Assembly: GCA_013044305.1 (NCBI GenBank)
Contig: JABEUT010000151.1
Span: 1 to 8,128, forward strand
Direction of reading: 5' to 3'
Source of the DNA: Bacteroidia bacterium
GTDB taxonomy: Bacteria > Bacteroidota > Bacteroidia > JABEUT01
Length of the DNA stretch: 8,128 nucleotides
The translations under genes and the position numbers were made by a program. The stretch's first letter is position 1, and every line of letters starts with the position of its first letter. The notes under the pieces were generated by a model. That model saw nothing but the letters and a program-made list of their open reading frames with translations. It did not search any database and was not told where the DNA came from. Shown here piece by piece: positions 1-7,023 of this stretch.

Positions 1-1772
1 AACACTGCCTGCTCGGACAAACACGATTGAGCATCATAGACACCTCACCTGCCTCTGACCAGCCATTTTGCAGCGCCGACGGCAGGTATGCAATGGTGTA
101 TAACGGCGAAATTTTTAATTACAGGGAGTTGCGGACCGAACTCGTGAAAAAGGGCGTAACCTTTCGCAGCGACGGCGACACGGAGGTGTTGCTGCAGCTA
201 TACATATACGAGGGTACGGCAGGGCTGGAGAAACTGAACGGCTTTTTTGCCTTCGCCATTTACGACAAGGCGGAAAGATCGCTGTTCATTGCCCGCGACA
301 GGTTCGGAATGAAACCCCTGTGCTACTCCTTTGCCGGCGGAACCTTATGTTTTGCCTCCGAAATGAAGGCATTGTTGAACTATCCTGTGGAGCGGCAATT
401 AGACCATGCATCGCTGCTGCAATACCTGCAACTCAACTATGTGCCTGCACCGCACACCATGCTGGAGGGAGTGAAGAAATTCCCGGCTGGAAACTTTGCA
501 AAAATAAAACAGGGAGAAAAAGAAATCCGGTTTAACCGGTTTTGTAAGGAACCGTATCCAGGTGAAACATCCGGGTTCACATACAGCGATGCAAAAACGA
601 AATTCTACAGCCTGCTCGAGGATGCGGTTCAAAAGAGACTTGTTGCCGATGTGCCGGTAGGAACATTTTTGAGCGGAGGGCTTGATTCGTCAGCTGTAAC
701 CGCAATCGCTGCGATTCATAAGCCCGATTTAATGACATTCAGCATCGGATATAAGAATGAGCCCATGTTCGATGAAAGCCGCTATGCAGAATTGGTGAGC
801 AGGAAACTGAAAACACAGCATCACGCTTTTATGCTCGATGACAATGATCTTTTTAACGATATGTTTAAAGTGCTGGATGCCCTCGACGAACCTTTTGGCG
901 ATTCTTCGGCGATACCCATGCATATACTTTCGGCAAGAACCCGTAATTATGTGAAGGTGGCTCTTTCGGGCGACGGCGGCGACGAATTGCTAGGGGGCTA
1001 CAACAAGCATGCAGCCGAGATGAAGATGCGAAGCCGCCCATACATGAAACTCCTTGCACTTGCATCAGCTCCGCTCCTGAAACTGCTTCCCCAGGGCCGC
1101 AACGGCACACTTGCCAACCTGGCGCGCAAAGGCGGCAAATTTGCCGAAGGGGCTTCCCTGAACATGAAAGACAGATATTGGAGATGGGCATCGGTTGCGG
1201 CGCCGCAAAAAGCGATGGAGTTACTGAAACAACAGGGAAACACAGGAGCCCTGTACACGCCGGAAAAAGCAAGAAGGGACGAACTGCTGAAAGATTTGGG
1301 AGCCGGTTTCAACTCGCTGCTATTTACAGACATGAAGCTGGTATTGCAAAACGATATGCTTGTAAAGACCGACCTGTTTAGTATGGCAAACAGCCTTGAA
1401 GTGCGCATGCCCCTGCTCGATTACCGGCTTGTGGAATTTTGTTTTTCGTTGCCGGCGGAGTATAAAATAACCTTAACCGATCAGAAAAAAATATTGCGCG
1501 ATTCAATGACCGGATTATTGCCCCCTGAAATATTACACAGGAAAAAGCACGGCTTCGAGGTGCCTTTACTGAAATGGTTCAAAACAGGGTTGCGTTCGGC
1601 AATCGAATCGGAATGGCTGAATGAAGAATTTATTAAGGAGCAGGGTTTGTTCGACTCTGAAGGAATTGCCGGCCTGAAACGAACACTTTACTCTGCCAGC
1701 CCGCAGGATGCCGTTGCACGCGTTTGGGGGCTGATAGCGTTCCAGAGCTGGTACAAAAAGTATTTCAAATAG
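1..1772 (+). CDS. asnB: Asparagine synthase (glutamine-hydrolysing)-type amidotransferase, 5' end outside window
   Basis: The family makes asparagine from aspartate, using ATP and ammonia released from glutamine; relatives in polysaccharide loci are thought to amidate sugar acids. The frame is open from the first complete codon at base 3 and reads LGQTRLSIID, the usual AsnB text about 45-50 residues after the start, so the catalytic Cys2 and the true start lie upstream. A TTG at 27 falls inside this conserved block and is not the start. Visible motifs are the glutaminase-domain VYNGEIFN (96-119), the ATP-pyrophosphatase loop SGGLDSS (672-692), SGDGGDE (966-986), and further on SLEVRMPLLDYRLVEF and KKHGFEVPLLKWF. 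About 589 codons are visible, which with the missing part gives the usual 600-650 residues. Both domains look intact. It ends 36 bp before the glycosyltransferase gene on the same strand. The family call is firm; the substrate (aspartate or a sugar acid) is open. Confidence 0.93.
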   Translation, partial: HCLLGQTRLSIIDTSPASDQPFCSADGRYAMVYNGEIFNYRELRTELVKKGVTFRSDGDTEVLLQLYIYEGTAGLEKLNGFFAFAIYDKAERSLFIARDRFGMKPLCYSFAGGTLCFASEMKALLNYPVERQLDHASLLQYLQLNYVPAPHTMLEGVKKFPAGNFAKIKQGEKEIRFNRFCKEPYPGETSGFTYSDAKTKFYSLLEDAVQKRLVADVPVGTFLSGGLDSSAVTAIAAIHKPDLMTFSIGYKNEPMFDESRYAELVSRKLKTQHHAFMLDDNDLFNDMFKVLDALDEPFGDSSAIPMHILSARTRNYVKVALSGDGGDELLGGYNKHAAEMKMRSRPYMKLLALASAPLLKLLPQGRNGTLANLARKGGKFAEGASLNMKDRYWRWASVAAPQKAMELLKQQGNTGALYTPEKARRDELLKDLGAGFNSLLFTDMKLVLQNDMLVKTDLFSMANSLEVRMPLLDYRLVEFCFSLPAEYKITLTDQKKILRDSMTGLLPPEILHRKKHGFEVPLLKWFKTGLRSAIESEWLNEEFIKEQGLFDSEGIAGLKRTLYSASPQDAVARVWGLIAFQSWYKKYFK

Positions 1773-1795
1773 GCGCTGCCGCCCGCAAAATTCAC

Positions 1796-1803
1796 TATAT
1801 TAG
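1796..1803 (+). promoter_or_regulatory. Weak -7-like box just before the glycosyltransferase start
   Basis: TATATTAG differs at one position from the Bacteroidota -7 consensus TAnnTTTG, and its flanks (AAATTCACTA) resemble those of the better box at 3022 (AAATTTACTA). There is no TTG at the expected -33 distance, and the ATG follows only 5 bases later, so a transcript from here would have almost no leader. Read-through from the upstream gene is the simpler explanation. Confidence 0.2.
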
Positions 1804-1808
1804 CGTAT

Positions 1809-3014
1809 ATGTACCGGATATTAAGAATCATTAACCGCTTTAATCTTGGCGGGCCTGCATATAATGTGGCTTACCTCACGCGGTTCCTCGCGCCCGAATT
1901 TCAAACCATGCTGGCAGGCGGCGAAAAGGATGATACCGAAGCAAGTTCCGATTTCATTTTTCAGCGTTATGGCATCACACCTACGGTAATTCCCGGCATG
2001 AAGAGGTCCATACTGCCATACAACGACCTGATGGCATACAGAAAGATTAAGCAATTGATAAAGACCTTCAAGCCACATATAGTGCACACCCATGCTTCCA
2101 AAGCCGGTTTTCTGGGGCGCATGGCAGCCTTTTCATGCGGTGTGCCCGTTACGGTGCATACCTTTCACGGCCATATCTTCCATTCCTATTTCGGAAGCTG
2201 GCAAACCTCGCTGTATAAAAACATTGAGCAATACCTTGCAAGCCGCACCACAGCGCTTATTGCGTTAAGCGAAAAGCAGAAGGAAGAACTTTTATCCATT
2301 AACCACATAGCCCCCGCCCACAAATTCCATGTAATCCCGCTCGGCTTCGATCTGGACAGGTTTAATACCGATCAGCCGGTAAAAAGAAAACAGTTCCGCA
2401 CCAGATACGGGTTTGCCGAAAACGAGGTGGTGATTGGCATAATTGGCAGGCTTGTGCCTGTTAAGAACCATGACCTCTTCCTGGAGGCGTTCCGGAAGGC
2501 AAAGGATAAGAGCGGTGCGCCGTTAAGAGCATGTATCGTAGGCGACGGAGAATTGAGGTTGCATCTTGCAGATAAATGTAAAGCGCTTCATTTGTCGTAT
2601 TCAATGCCGGAAAACGAGAATCCTTCTGCCGATGTGGTGTTCACCTCGTGGATAAAAGAAGTGGATATAGCCCTTGCCGGTTTGGACATAGTGGCGCTTT
2701 CATCCCTTAACGAAGGAACACCCGTAAGTCTCATAGAGGCACAGGCGGCGGGTAAACCCATCGTTTCAACCCGTACCGGAGGAATTGAAAATGTGGTAAT
2801 ACCTGATGTTACGGCTTTATTAAGTGCCTCCAATAACATGCAGGCATTGGCGGACAACCTGTACAGGCTTGCCTCCGACAGGCAGCTAAGGACGGCACTG
2901 TCGGCCCAAGGCATGAAGTTTGTAAATGAACGCTTCAATTATAAGATTCTGGTGGAAAATACCCGAAAGCTTTACATGGAGCTGTTAGAACGCAATAAGG
3001 TTGCGGAAGGCTGA
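1809..3014 (+). CDS. GT4-family (GT-B fold) glycosyltransferase
   Basis: This 401-residue protein probably moves a sugar from a nucleotide donor onto a lipid-linked repeat unit at the cytoplasmic face of the inner membrane. The N-terminal acceptor domain starts with RILRIINRFNLGGPA, where the Gly pair (G14-G15) is the usual GT4 glycine-rich loop, and includes HTHASKAGFLGRMAA and the His-rich TFHGHIFHSYF. The C-terminal donor domain has GRLVPVKNH with Arg214 and Lys219, the pair expected to contact the donor phosphates, and the EX7E motif EGTPVSLIE (Glu302, Glu310), followed by AAGKPIVSTRTGG. Length is normal for GT4. A stretch of roughly ten extra residues (around MPENENPSAD) precedes VVFTSW. 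No membrane segment is evident. It lies 36 bp after the amidotransferase gene, probably co-transcribed, and the promoter for the export genes overlaps its last codons. The sugar and linkage cannot be read from sequence. Confidence 0.92.
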   Translation: MYRILRIINRFNLGGPAYNVAYLTRFLAPEFQTMLAGGEKDDTEASSDFIFQRYGITPTVIPGMKRSILPYNDLMAYRKIKQLIKTFKPHIVHTHASKAGFLGRMAAFSCGVPVTVHTFHGHIFHSYFGSWQTSLYKNIEQYLASRTTALIALSEKQKEELLSINHIAPAHKFHVIPLGFDLDRFNTDQPVKRKQFRTRYGFAENEVVIGIIGRLVPVKNHDLFLEAFRKAKDKSGAPLRACIVGDGELRLHLADKCKALHLSYSMPENENPSADVVFTSWIKEVDIALAGLDIVALSSLNEGTPVSLIEAQAAGKPIVSTRTGGIENVVIPDVTALLSASNNMQALADNLYRLASDRQLRTALSAQGMKFVNERFNYKILVENTRKLYMELLERNKVAEG

Positions 3015-3029
3015 AATTTACTACTTTTG
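3001..3029 (+). promoter_or_regulatory. Bacteroidota-type promoter candidate for the export operon
   Basis: TTG at 3001-3003, an 18-base spacer, then TACTTTTG at 3022-3029 match the TTG-N17-23-TAnnTTTG pattern known for the primary sigma factor of Bacteroidota. Transcription would begin near 3034-3037, giving a leader of about 25 bases before the ATG at 3062. The -33 part lies inside the last codons of the glycosyltransferase gene. It is the only -7 box in the window with a well-placed TTG. The site is inferred from consensus only. Confidence 0.55.
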
Positions 3030-3061
3030 TAGGAATTGACCACCATTCAGACTTCCAATAT

Positions 3062-3832
3062 ATGAGGAGATTAATATTTTTGTGTGCTATACTTGGATTA
3101 TCCGCCTGCCGGGCATTATATCCCAGCATGATGCTCGAAACCAATAGCAAATACCAATTTACACCCCTGGCCGATTCCACCATGAACCAGGAGTACAAAT
3201 TATCGCCCAACGATTTAATTAATTTCAGGCTTTATTCCAACGACGGATTCCGCCTGGTCGACTTTTCAAACCTTGACAACACAAGCGTTACTACTCTTAA
3301 TACCAATGCAGGAACCGACTACCTTGTGGAGCAGGATGGCACAGTGGTTTTTCCGGTAATAGGTCGCACCTATGTTCAAGGGCTTACTATCAGGGAGGCA
3401 TACGAAATGCTTGAGAAAAAGTTTTCGCAGTATTATATAAAGCCATACGTGCTGCTTAAGGTAACCAACAGGCGCGTAATAGTGTTCCCGGGCGATCCCG
3501 GGTCGGCCAAGGTGGTTCCACTGCTCAACAACAACACTACGGTAATTGAGGCGCTTGCCCAAACAGGCGGTATAACGGAAAGCGGTAAAGCATGGAAAAT
3601 AAAATTAATACGGGGCAATCCCTCAAATCCGAAAGTTTTTCTTATTGATCTGTCTACAATAAACGGAATAAAGGCGGGGAGCATGATCTTGCAGGAAAAT
3701 GATATAATATACGTAACCCCGCAGCGCAGGATATCGGAAAAGCTGCTCGAGCGCCTTACCCCGGCCCTGTCGCTCATAAGCACCTTCATACTTATATATG
3801 TGCTATTTATTTCCTACCACATCAAGCTCTGA
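3062..3832 (+). CDS. Wza-like polysaccharide export lipoprotein
   Basis: This is the likely outer-membrane channel for the exported polysaccharide and partner of the downstream Wzc-like protein. The 256-residue product starts with a lipoprotein signal (MRRLIFLCAILGLSAC; lipobox LSAC, acylated Cys16). A polysaccharide-export domain spans about 44-135, from YKLSPNDLINFRLYSNDG through VEQDGTVVFPVIG and GLTIREAYEMLEKKF. One SLBB-like domain follows at about 138-218, with ALAQTGGITESGK and LQENDIIYVTP. A hydrophobic segment at 235-252 ends the protein and matches in position the C-terminal helix that forms the outer-membrane pore of E. coli Wza. The protein is shorter than E. coli Wza (about 380 residues), consistent with a single SLBB unit as in many Bacteroidota homologues. 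No Shine-Dalgarno sequence is evident. The gene ends in tandem stops TGA-TAA, and the next ATG at 3835 starts on the last base of the second stop, so the two genes are probably translated together. Confidence 0.93.
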   Translation: MRRLIFLCAILGLSACRALYPSMMLETNSKYQFTPLADSTMNQEYKLSPNDLINFRLYSNDGFRLVDFSNLDNTSVTTLNTNAGTDYLVEQDGTVVFPVIGRTYVQGLTIREAYEMLEKKFSQYYIKPYVLLKVTNRRVIVFPGDPGSAKVVPLLNNNTTVIEALAQTGGITESGKAWKIKLIRGNPSNPKVFLIDLSTINGIKAGSMILQENDIIYVTPQRRISEKLLERLTPALSLISTFILIYVLFISYHIKL

Positions 3833-3834
3833 TA

Positions 3835-6240
3835 ATGGCAGCAACAGAAGAGGAACTTATACCGGAAAGCACCAAAAGGCGGAAACCCAAAAAGCTGTCC
3901 ACTTTCGACGAAGAGTTCGATTTGGGACTCTTCAGCCTTATTGCGCGGAGAAACCTCAAATGGGTGGGCCTGATATTTATTGTGGGAGCTATCCTTGCAT
4001 TTGTTTACCTTCGCTATGCCCCGCGATGGTATGAGGAGAGCACCACCATCCAGCTAAGTTTCGCAAACAACGCAAACAAGGTGTTGCAGAATTCAAACGG
4101 GTTGTATGAAGCCGGTGACGACGAGTTGGAAGCCGCGGTTGAACTCATGCGCTCGAAACTTTTTCTCGAAAGGATATTCAATGCCCTGCCCATGATAGTA
4201 TCCTATTATACTGAAGGTACTTTTAAGGACCATCAGATATACCACACCACGCCATTAACCGTTACGCCCGACAGCAACGCCAGGAAATACCTGAAGGGTG
4301 TAAGGGTATATCTGAATATAAGTGAAGCCGGCGGCGGTCAGCTTGCTTATAAATTCAACGATTCTTCATTCCTGTTCCCATTTAACAACGGACAATGGAC
4401 CGATGTGCACTACGGAAAGATAAAAGTACAGATACAGAATCTAAAAATGTTACAAGACTTTAATAACCGGTTTAAAAAGAATTCCTGCTATTTTGTGATA
4501 AACGACAGCGTCAATCTGGCCGATGAATTTTACCCACTTATCACCGTAACCTTGCTGAACCCCGAAGCCAAGACCATTAAAATATCCTGCCGCAATGTAG
4601 TGGACAGGGTGGCCTCGGACATTGTAAATGAAATGGCGCAGGAATACATAAAGTTTGATCTGGAAAAGCGACGGAAAAGCGCCGAAAATGTATTGAATTT
4701 TATTGATGAACAGTTAAACACCGTTTATGGAAGGATAAAAACCTCGGAAGAACAGCTTGATACCATGCATAAAGTGAAAAAGACCGATGAACAGGTGGAG
4801 TATGCAAAGCAAAATATAAGCCACCTCTTTACCCTCGACGACCAGGTGTCGTCAGCTGCCGAGGAGGTAAAGCTGCTGAATTATGTTAGAAAAGAGATTG
4901 AAAACAGCAAAGATATTGACCCCACAGGCATTATTAGCCTGCTTAGCGGAAGCGACTATGGCAGCGCCATAACCGAGTACCTGACCACCCTGCACCATCT
5001 TGTAACCGAGCGTCAGCAGTTATCGTACGATGTTACGGCAGGCAGCCCTCAAATGACCCATCTCAATACGCAGATAGCAGATGAAAGCAAACTCATTACA
5101 CAATCGCTCGATGCCATCATACAAAGGATAAATTCTAAAAAAGAAGACCTTGAGGCCGAAGCCGACCGCATAAAAAGCCAATATCTTGTAGCCGGTTCTT
5201 CGGCCAACAATATTGAATACCTGCGCCTGCAACACCTGTTTTCCATTGACGAAAAGTACTATGACGACCTGCTGGATAAAAAAACACAGTTTTCGCTCGA
5301 CAAGGCAGGCTATGTTCCGCAAAGCCAGGTGTTGGAAACAGCAGTGCCCACCCAAATACCCGTAGCGCCTAAAAGATCGACAACCTTTATTGTAGCCGGT
5401 TTATCTTCTGCAAGCGCCTCCCTTATATTGCTTGTCATTATTTATCTGTTTTATAATGAAGTGAATTCGGTTGAGGAAATAGAACGCCTTGCCGAAAGCT
5501 CGGTAAACATGCTCGGCATTGTGCCCAGGTACGATAAGGAAATACCCGTATCCCAACTCGTAATAAACCACTACCCTAAATCGGCCCTGGCCGAGTCATT
5601 TCGCTCGCTGCGGACCAAACTGCAGTTTATAAGAACCGGAAGCCTCAACCCCAAGGTCATAGCGCTTACCTCCACCATTCCGGGCGAAGGGAAAACATTT
5701 GTAGCAATAAACCTGGCGGGGATTATTGCCTATTCGGGCAAAAAAGTAATCATGCTCGACCTGGATATGAGAAAGCCGAGGATACACGCGGTGCTCGGAT
5801 TGGATAATTGCAAAGGCATGAGCACTCTGCTGATAGGAAAGGACACAATAGCAGAGGTGGTACAGAAAACTGAAACGGCGCAGCTCGACGTTATACCCGC
5901 CGGGCCCATACCGCCAAACCCTTCGGAACTTGTTATAAGCAAAGAAATGGACCAGATACTGGAAAAATTAAAAGAACAATATGACACCATTATTATAGAC
6001 AATCCGCCTGTAGGGTTGGTTACTGACGGTATAGCCATGCTTCAGAAAGCAGATTATCCGCTATATGTAATGCGTGCCGGTTATTCAAAAAGGGAGTTCA
6101 TACATTTTATTGACCGGCTATACTTCGAAAACAACTTTCACAGCCTGTCCATAATACTGAACGGGGTGAACCTGAAAGCCAAATCATACGGGTATGGCTA
6201 CGGGATGAAGTATGGTACTGGAACATATTACGAAGCCTGA
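3835..6240 (+). CDS. Wzc-like chain-length regulator fused to a BY-type tyrosine autokinase
   Basis: This 801-residue inner-membrane protein would regulate chain length and couple assembly to the outer-membrane exporter through cycles of tyrosine phosphorylation. A cytoplasmic N-terminus is followed by TM1 at about 43-60. A large periplasmic region with predicted coiled-coil stretches (about 265-330 and 410-460) runs to the Wzz-type proline-rich motif VPTQIPVAP (504-512) and TM2 at about 516-540. The cytoplasmic kinase has Walker A PGEGKT (Lys620), the Walker A' motif MLDLDMRKPR with Asp642 and Asp644, and Walker B IIID (Asp722) followed by NPPVG, where most relatives have T or S instead of Asn723. 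The last 17 residues hold six tyrosines (785, 787, 789, 793, 798, 799), the usual autophosphorylation cluster. It is fused as in E. coli Wzc, not split as in Firmicutes CpsC/CpsD. No cognate phosphatase gene (Wzb or PHP type) is visible in the window. Confidence 0.95.
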   Translation: MAATEEELIPESTKRRKPKKLSTFDEEFDLGLFSLIARRNLKWVGLIFIVGAILAFVYLRYAPRWYEESTTIQLSFANNANKVLQNSNGLYEAGDDELEAAVELMRSKLFLERIFNALPMIVSYYTEGTFKDHQIYHTTPLTVTPDSNARKYLKGVRVYLNISEAGGGQLAYKFNDSSFLFPFNNGQWTDVHYGKIKVQIQNLKMLQDFNNRFKKNSCYFVINDSVNLADEFYPLITVTLLNPEAKTIKISCRNVVDRVASDIVNEMAQEYIKFDLEKRRKSAENVLNFIDEQLNTVYGRIKTSEEQLDTMHKVKKTDEQVEYAKQNISHLFTLDDQVSSAAEEVKLLNYVRKEIENSKDIDPTGIISLLSGSDYGSAITEYLTTLHHLVTERQQLSYDVTAGSPQMTHLNTQIADESKLITQSLDAIIQRINSKKEDLEAEADRIKSQYLVAGSSANNIEYLRLQHLFSIDEKYYDDLLDKKTQFSLDKAGYVPQSQVLETAVPTQIPVAPKRSTTFIVAGLSSASASLILLVIIYLFYNEVNSVEEIERLAESSVNMLGIVPRYDKEIPVSQLVINHYPKSALAESFRSLRTKLQFIRTGSLNPKVIALTSTIPGEGKTFVAINLAGIIAYSGKKVIMLDLDMRKPRIHAVLGLDNCKGMSTLLIGKDTIAEVVQKTETAQLDVIPAGPIPPNPSELVISKEMDQILEKLKEQYDTIIIDNPPVGLVTDGIAMLQKADYPLYVMRAGYSKREFIHFIDRLYFENNFHSLSIILNGVNLKAKSYGYGYGMKYGTGTYYEA

Positions 6241-6261
6241 AAAACAGGTGCATCAAAACGT

Positions 6262-6804
6262 ATGCAGATTACCCGTACACACATAGAAGGACTGCTGGTC
6301 ATTCAGCCAAAGGTGTTCAGCGATGACAGGGGATACTTTTACGAACCCTACAATAAGCGTGCATTTGCGGAGGCCGGTATATCAACAGAATTTGTTCAGG
6401 ACAACCAGTCGCTGTCGCAGGCCGGAGTGGTGCGGGGGCTGCACTTCCAGAACCCGCCTTATGCACAGGCCAAACTGGTAAGGGTTATACAGGGCGCCGT
6501 ATGGGATGTGGCGGTGGATATCCGCAAAAATTCTCCAACCTATGGCAAGCACTTCGGGCTGGAACTGAATGCGGAGAACAAAACCATGTTTTACATTCCT
6601 GAAGGCTTTGCGCACGGCTTTGCAACACTCAAAGACAATACCGTATTTTTTTATAAATGCTCAAATTACTACCACAAAGCCTCGGAAGATTGTTTATTGT
6701 GGAATGATGAAGATATAGCAATACCTTGGGATGTAATAAACCCGATACTGTCCGACAAAGACAGCAAGGCCAAAGCTTTTAAAGGCTTCAAAAGCATGTT
6801 TTGA
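6262..6804 (+). CDS. rfbC: dTDP-4-dehydrorhamnose 3,5-epimerase
   Basis: RmlC/RfbC epimerises C3 and C5 of dTDP-4-keto-6-deoxyglucose on the way to dTDP-L-rhamnose, in the cytoplasm. The 180-residue length is typical. Visible motifs are the DDRGYFYE strand, FVQDNQSLS, and GVVRGLHFQ with the presumed catalytic base His61 next to Arg59. Next come Lys71, the IPEGFAHGF cupin strand, and YKCSNYY, where Tyr131 matches the catalytic acid and Tyr137 the second tyrosine seen in true 3,5-epimerases. LSDKD near the C-terminus carries Asp167, the likely partner of His61. Assigning residues by motif is my inference. It starts 21 bases after the kinase gene, probably in the same operon. No rmlA, rmlB or rmlD is in the window, so the rest of the pathway must be elsewhere or beyond the edges. 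A 3-epimerase serving another deoxysugar is the main alternative. The gene may equally be called rmlC. Confidence 0.94.
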   Translation: MQITRTHIEGLLVIQPKVFSDDRGYFYEPYNKRAFAEAGISTEFVQDNQSLSQAGVVRGLHFQNPPYAQAKLVRVIQGAVWDVAVDIRKNSPTYGKHFGLELNAENKTMFYIPEGFAHGFATLKDNTVFFYKCSNYYHKASEDCLLWNDEDIAIPWDVINPILSDKDSKAKAFKGFKSMF

Positions 6805-6826
6805 AAGCAAGCCTGCCTGGCTGCTT
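6805..6826 (+). other. Imperfect hairpin right after the epimerase stop codon
   Basis: AAGC (6805-6808) and GCC (6811-6813) can pair with GGC (6819-6821) and GCTT (6823-6826), leaving a small internal bulge and a 5-base loop. No T-run follows, so it is not a standard intrinsic terminator. It could stabilise the 3' end of the operon mRNA or be chance. Confidence 0.2.
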
Positions 6827-6888
6827 ATGTTGTAGAATAAGGAGAATGGCAAGACGCAGGGCGGAATGAAGCGAAGAAGAAATTTTTT

Positions 6889-6896
6889 TACATTTG
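6889..6896 (+). promoter_or_regulatory. -7-like box in the gap before the DUF4476-type gene
   Basis: TACATTTG is an exact TAnnTTTG match, preceded by a run of seven T. No TTG occurs at the expected -33 position. If used, it would give a leader of about 120 bases before the ATG at 7024. The rest of the 6805-7023 gap is AT-rich and holds no plausible ORF, RNA gene or strong hairpin that I can see. Confidence 0.3.
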
Positions 6897-7023
6897 CCAA
6901 ACGGAAATCATTAATAAATAGAAGGATAAATGCATGATTTCAGCATAAATTTATTTTAAGTTAGCGCACCGTTCCCTATTATTAATAGCAGCAACTATTA
7001 TTTAACAAGCAAAAATCAAACCC

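Noticed and set aside
27..29. TTG at 27 as the start of the amidotransferase gene
   Set aside because: The frame is open to the window edge, and the codons before it read LGQTR, which continues the conserved AsnB text; the start is outside the window.
865..1408. Overlapping minus-strand ORFs inside the amidotransferase gene
   Set aside because: They lie opposite a well-conserved coding frame, and their translations are Cys/Arg/Ser-rich without any recognisable motif.
3798..4034. Plus-strand 78-codon ORF across the lipoprotein/kinase junction
   Set aside because: It overlaps the end of one real gene and the start of the next in another frame, and shows no domain or signal.
6805..7023. Gap searched for a small RNA, riboswitch or tRNA gene
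   Set aside because: I found no cloverleaf, conserved riboswitch core or hairpin with a T-run; only an AT-rich leader and a weak -7 box.
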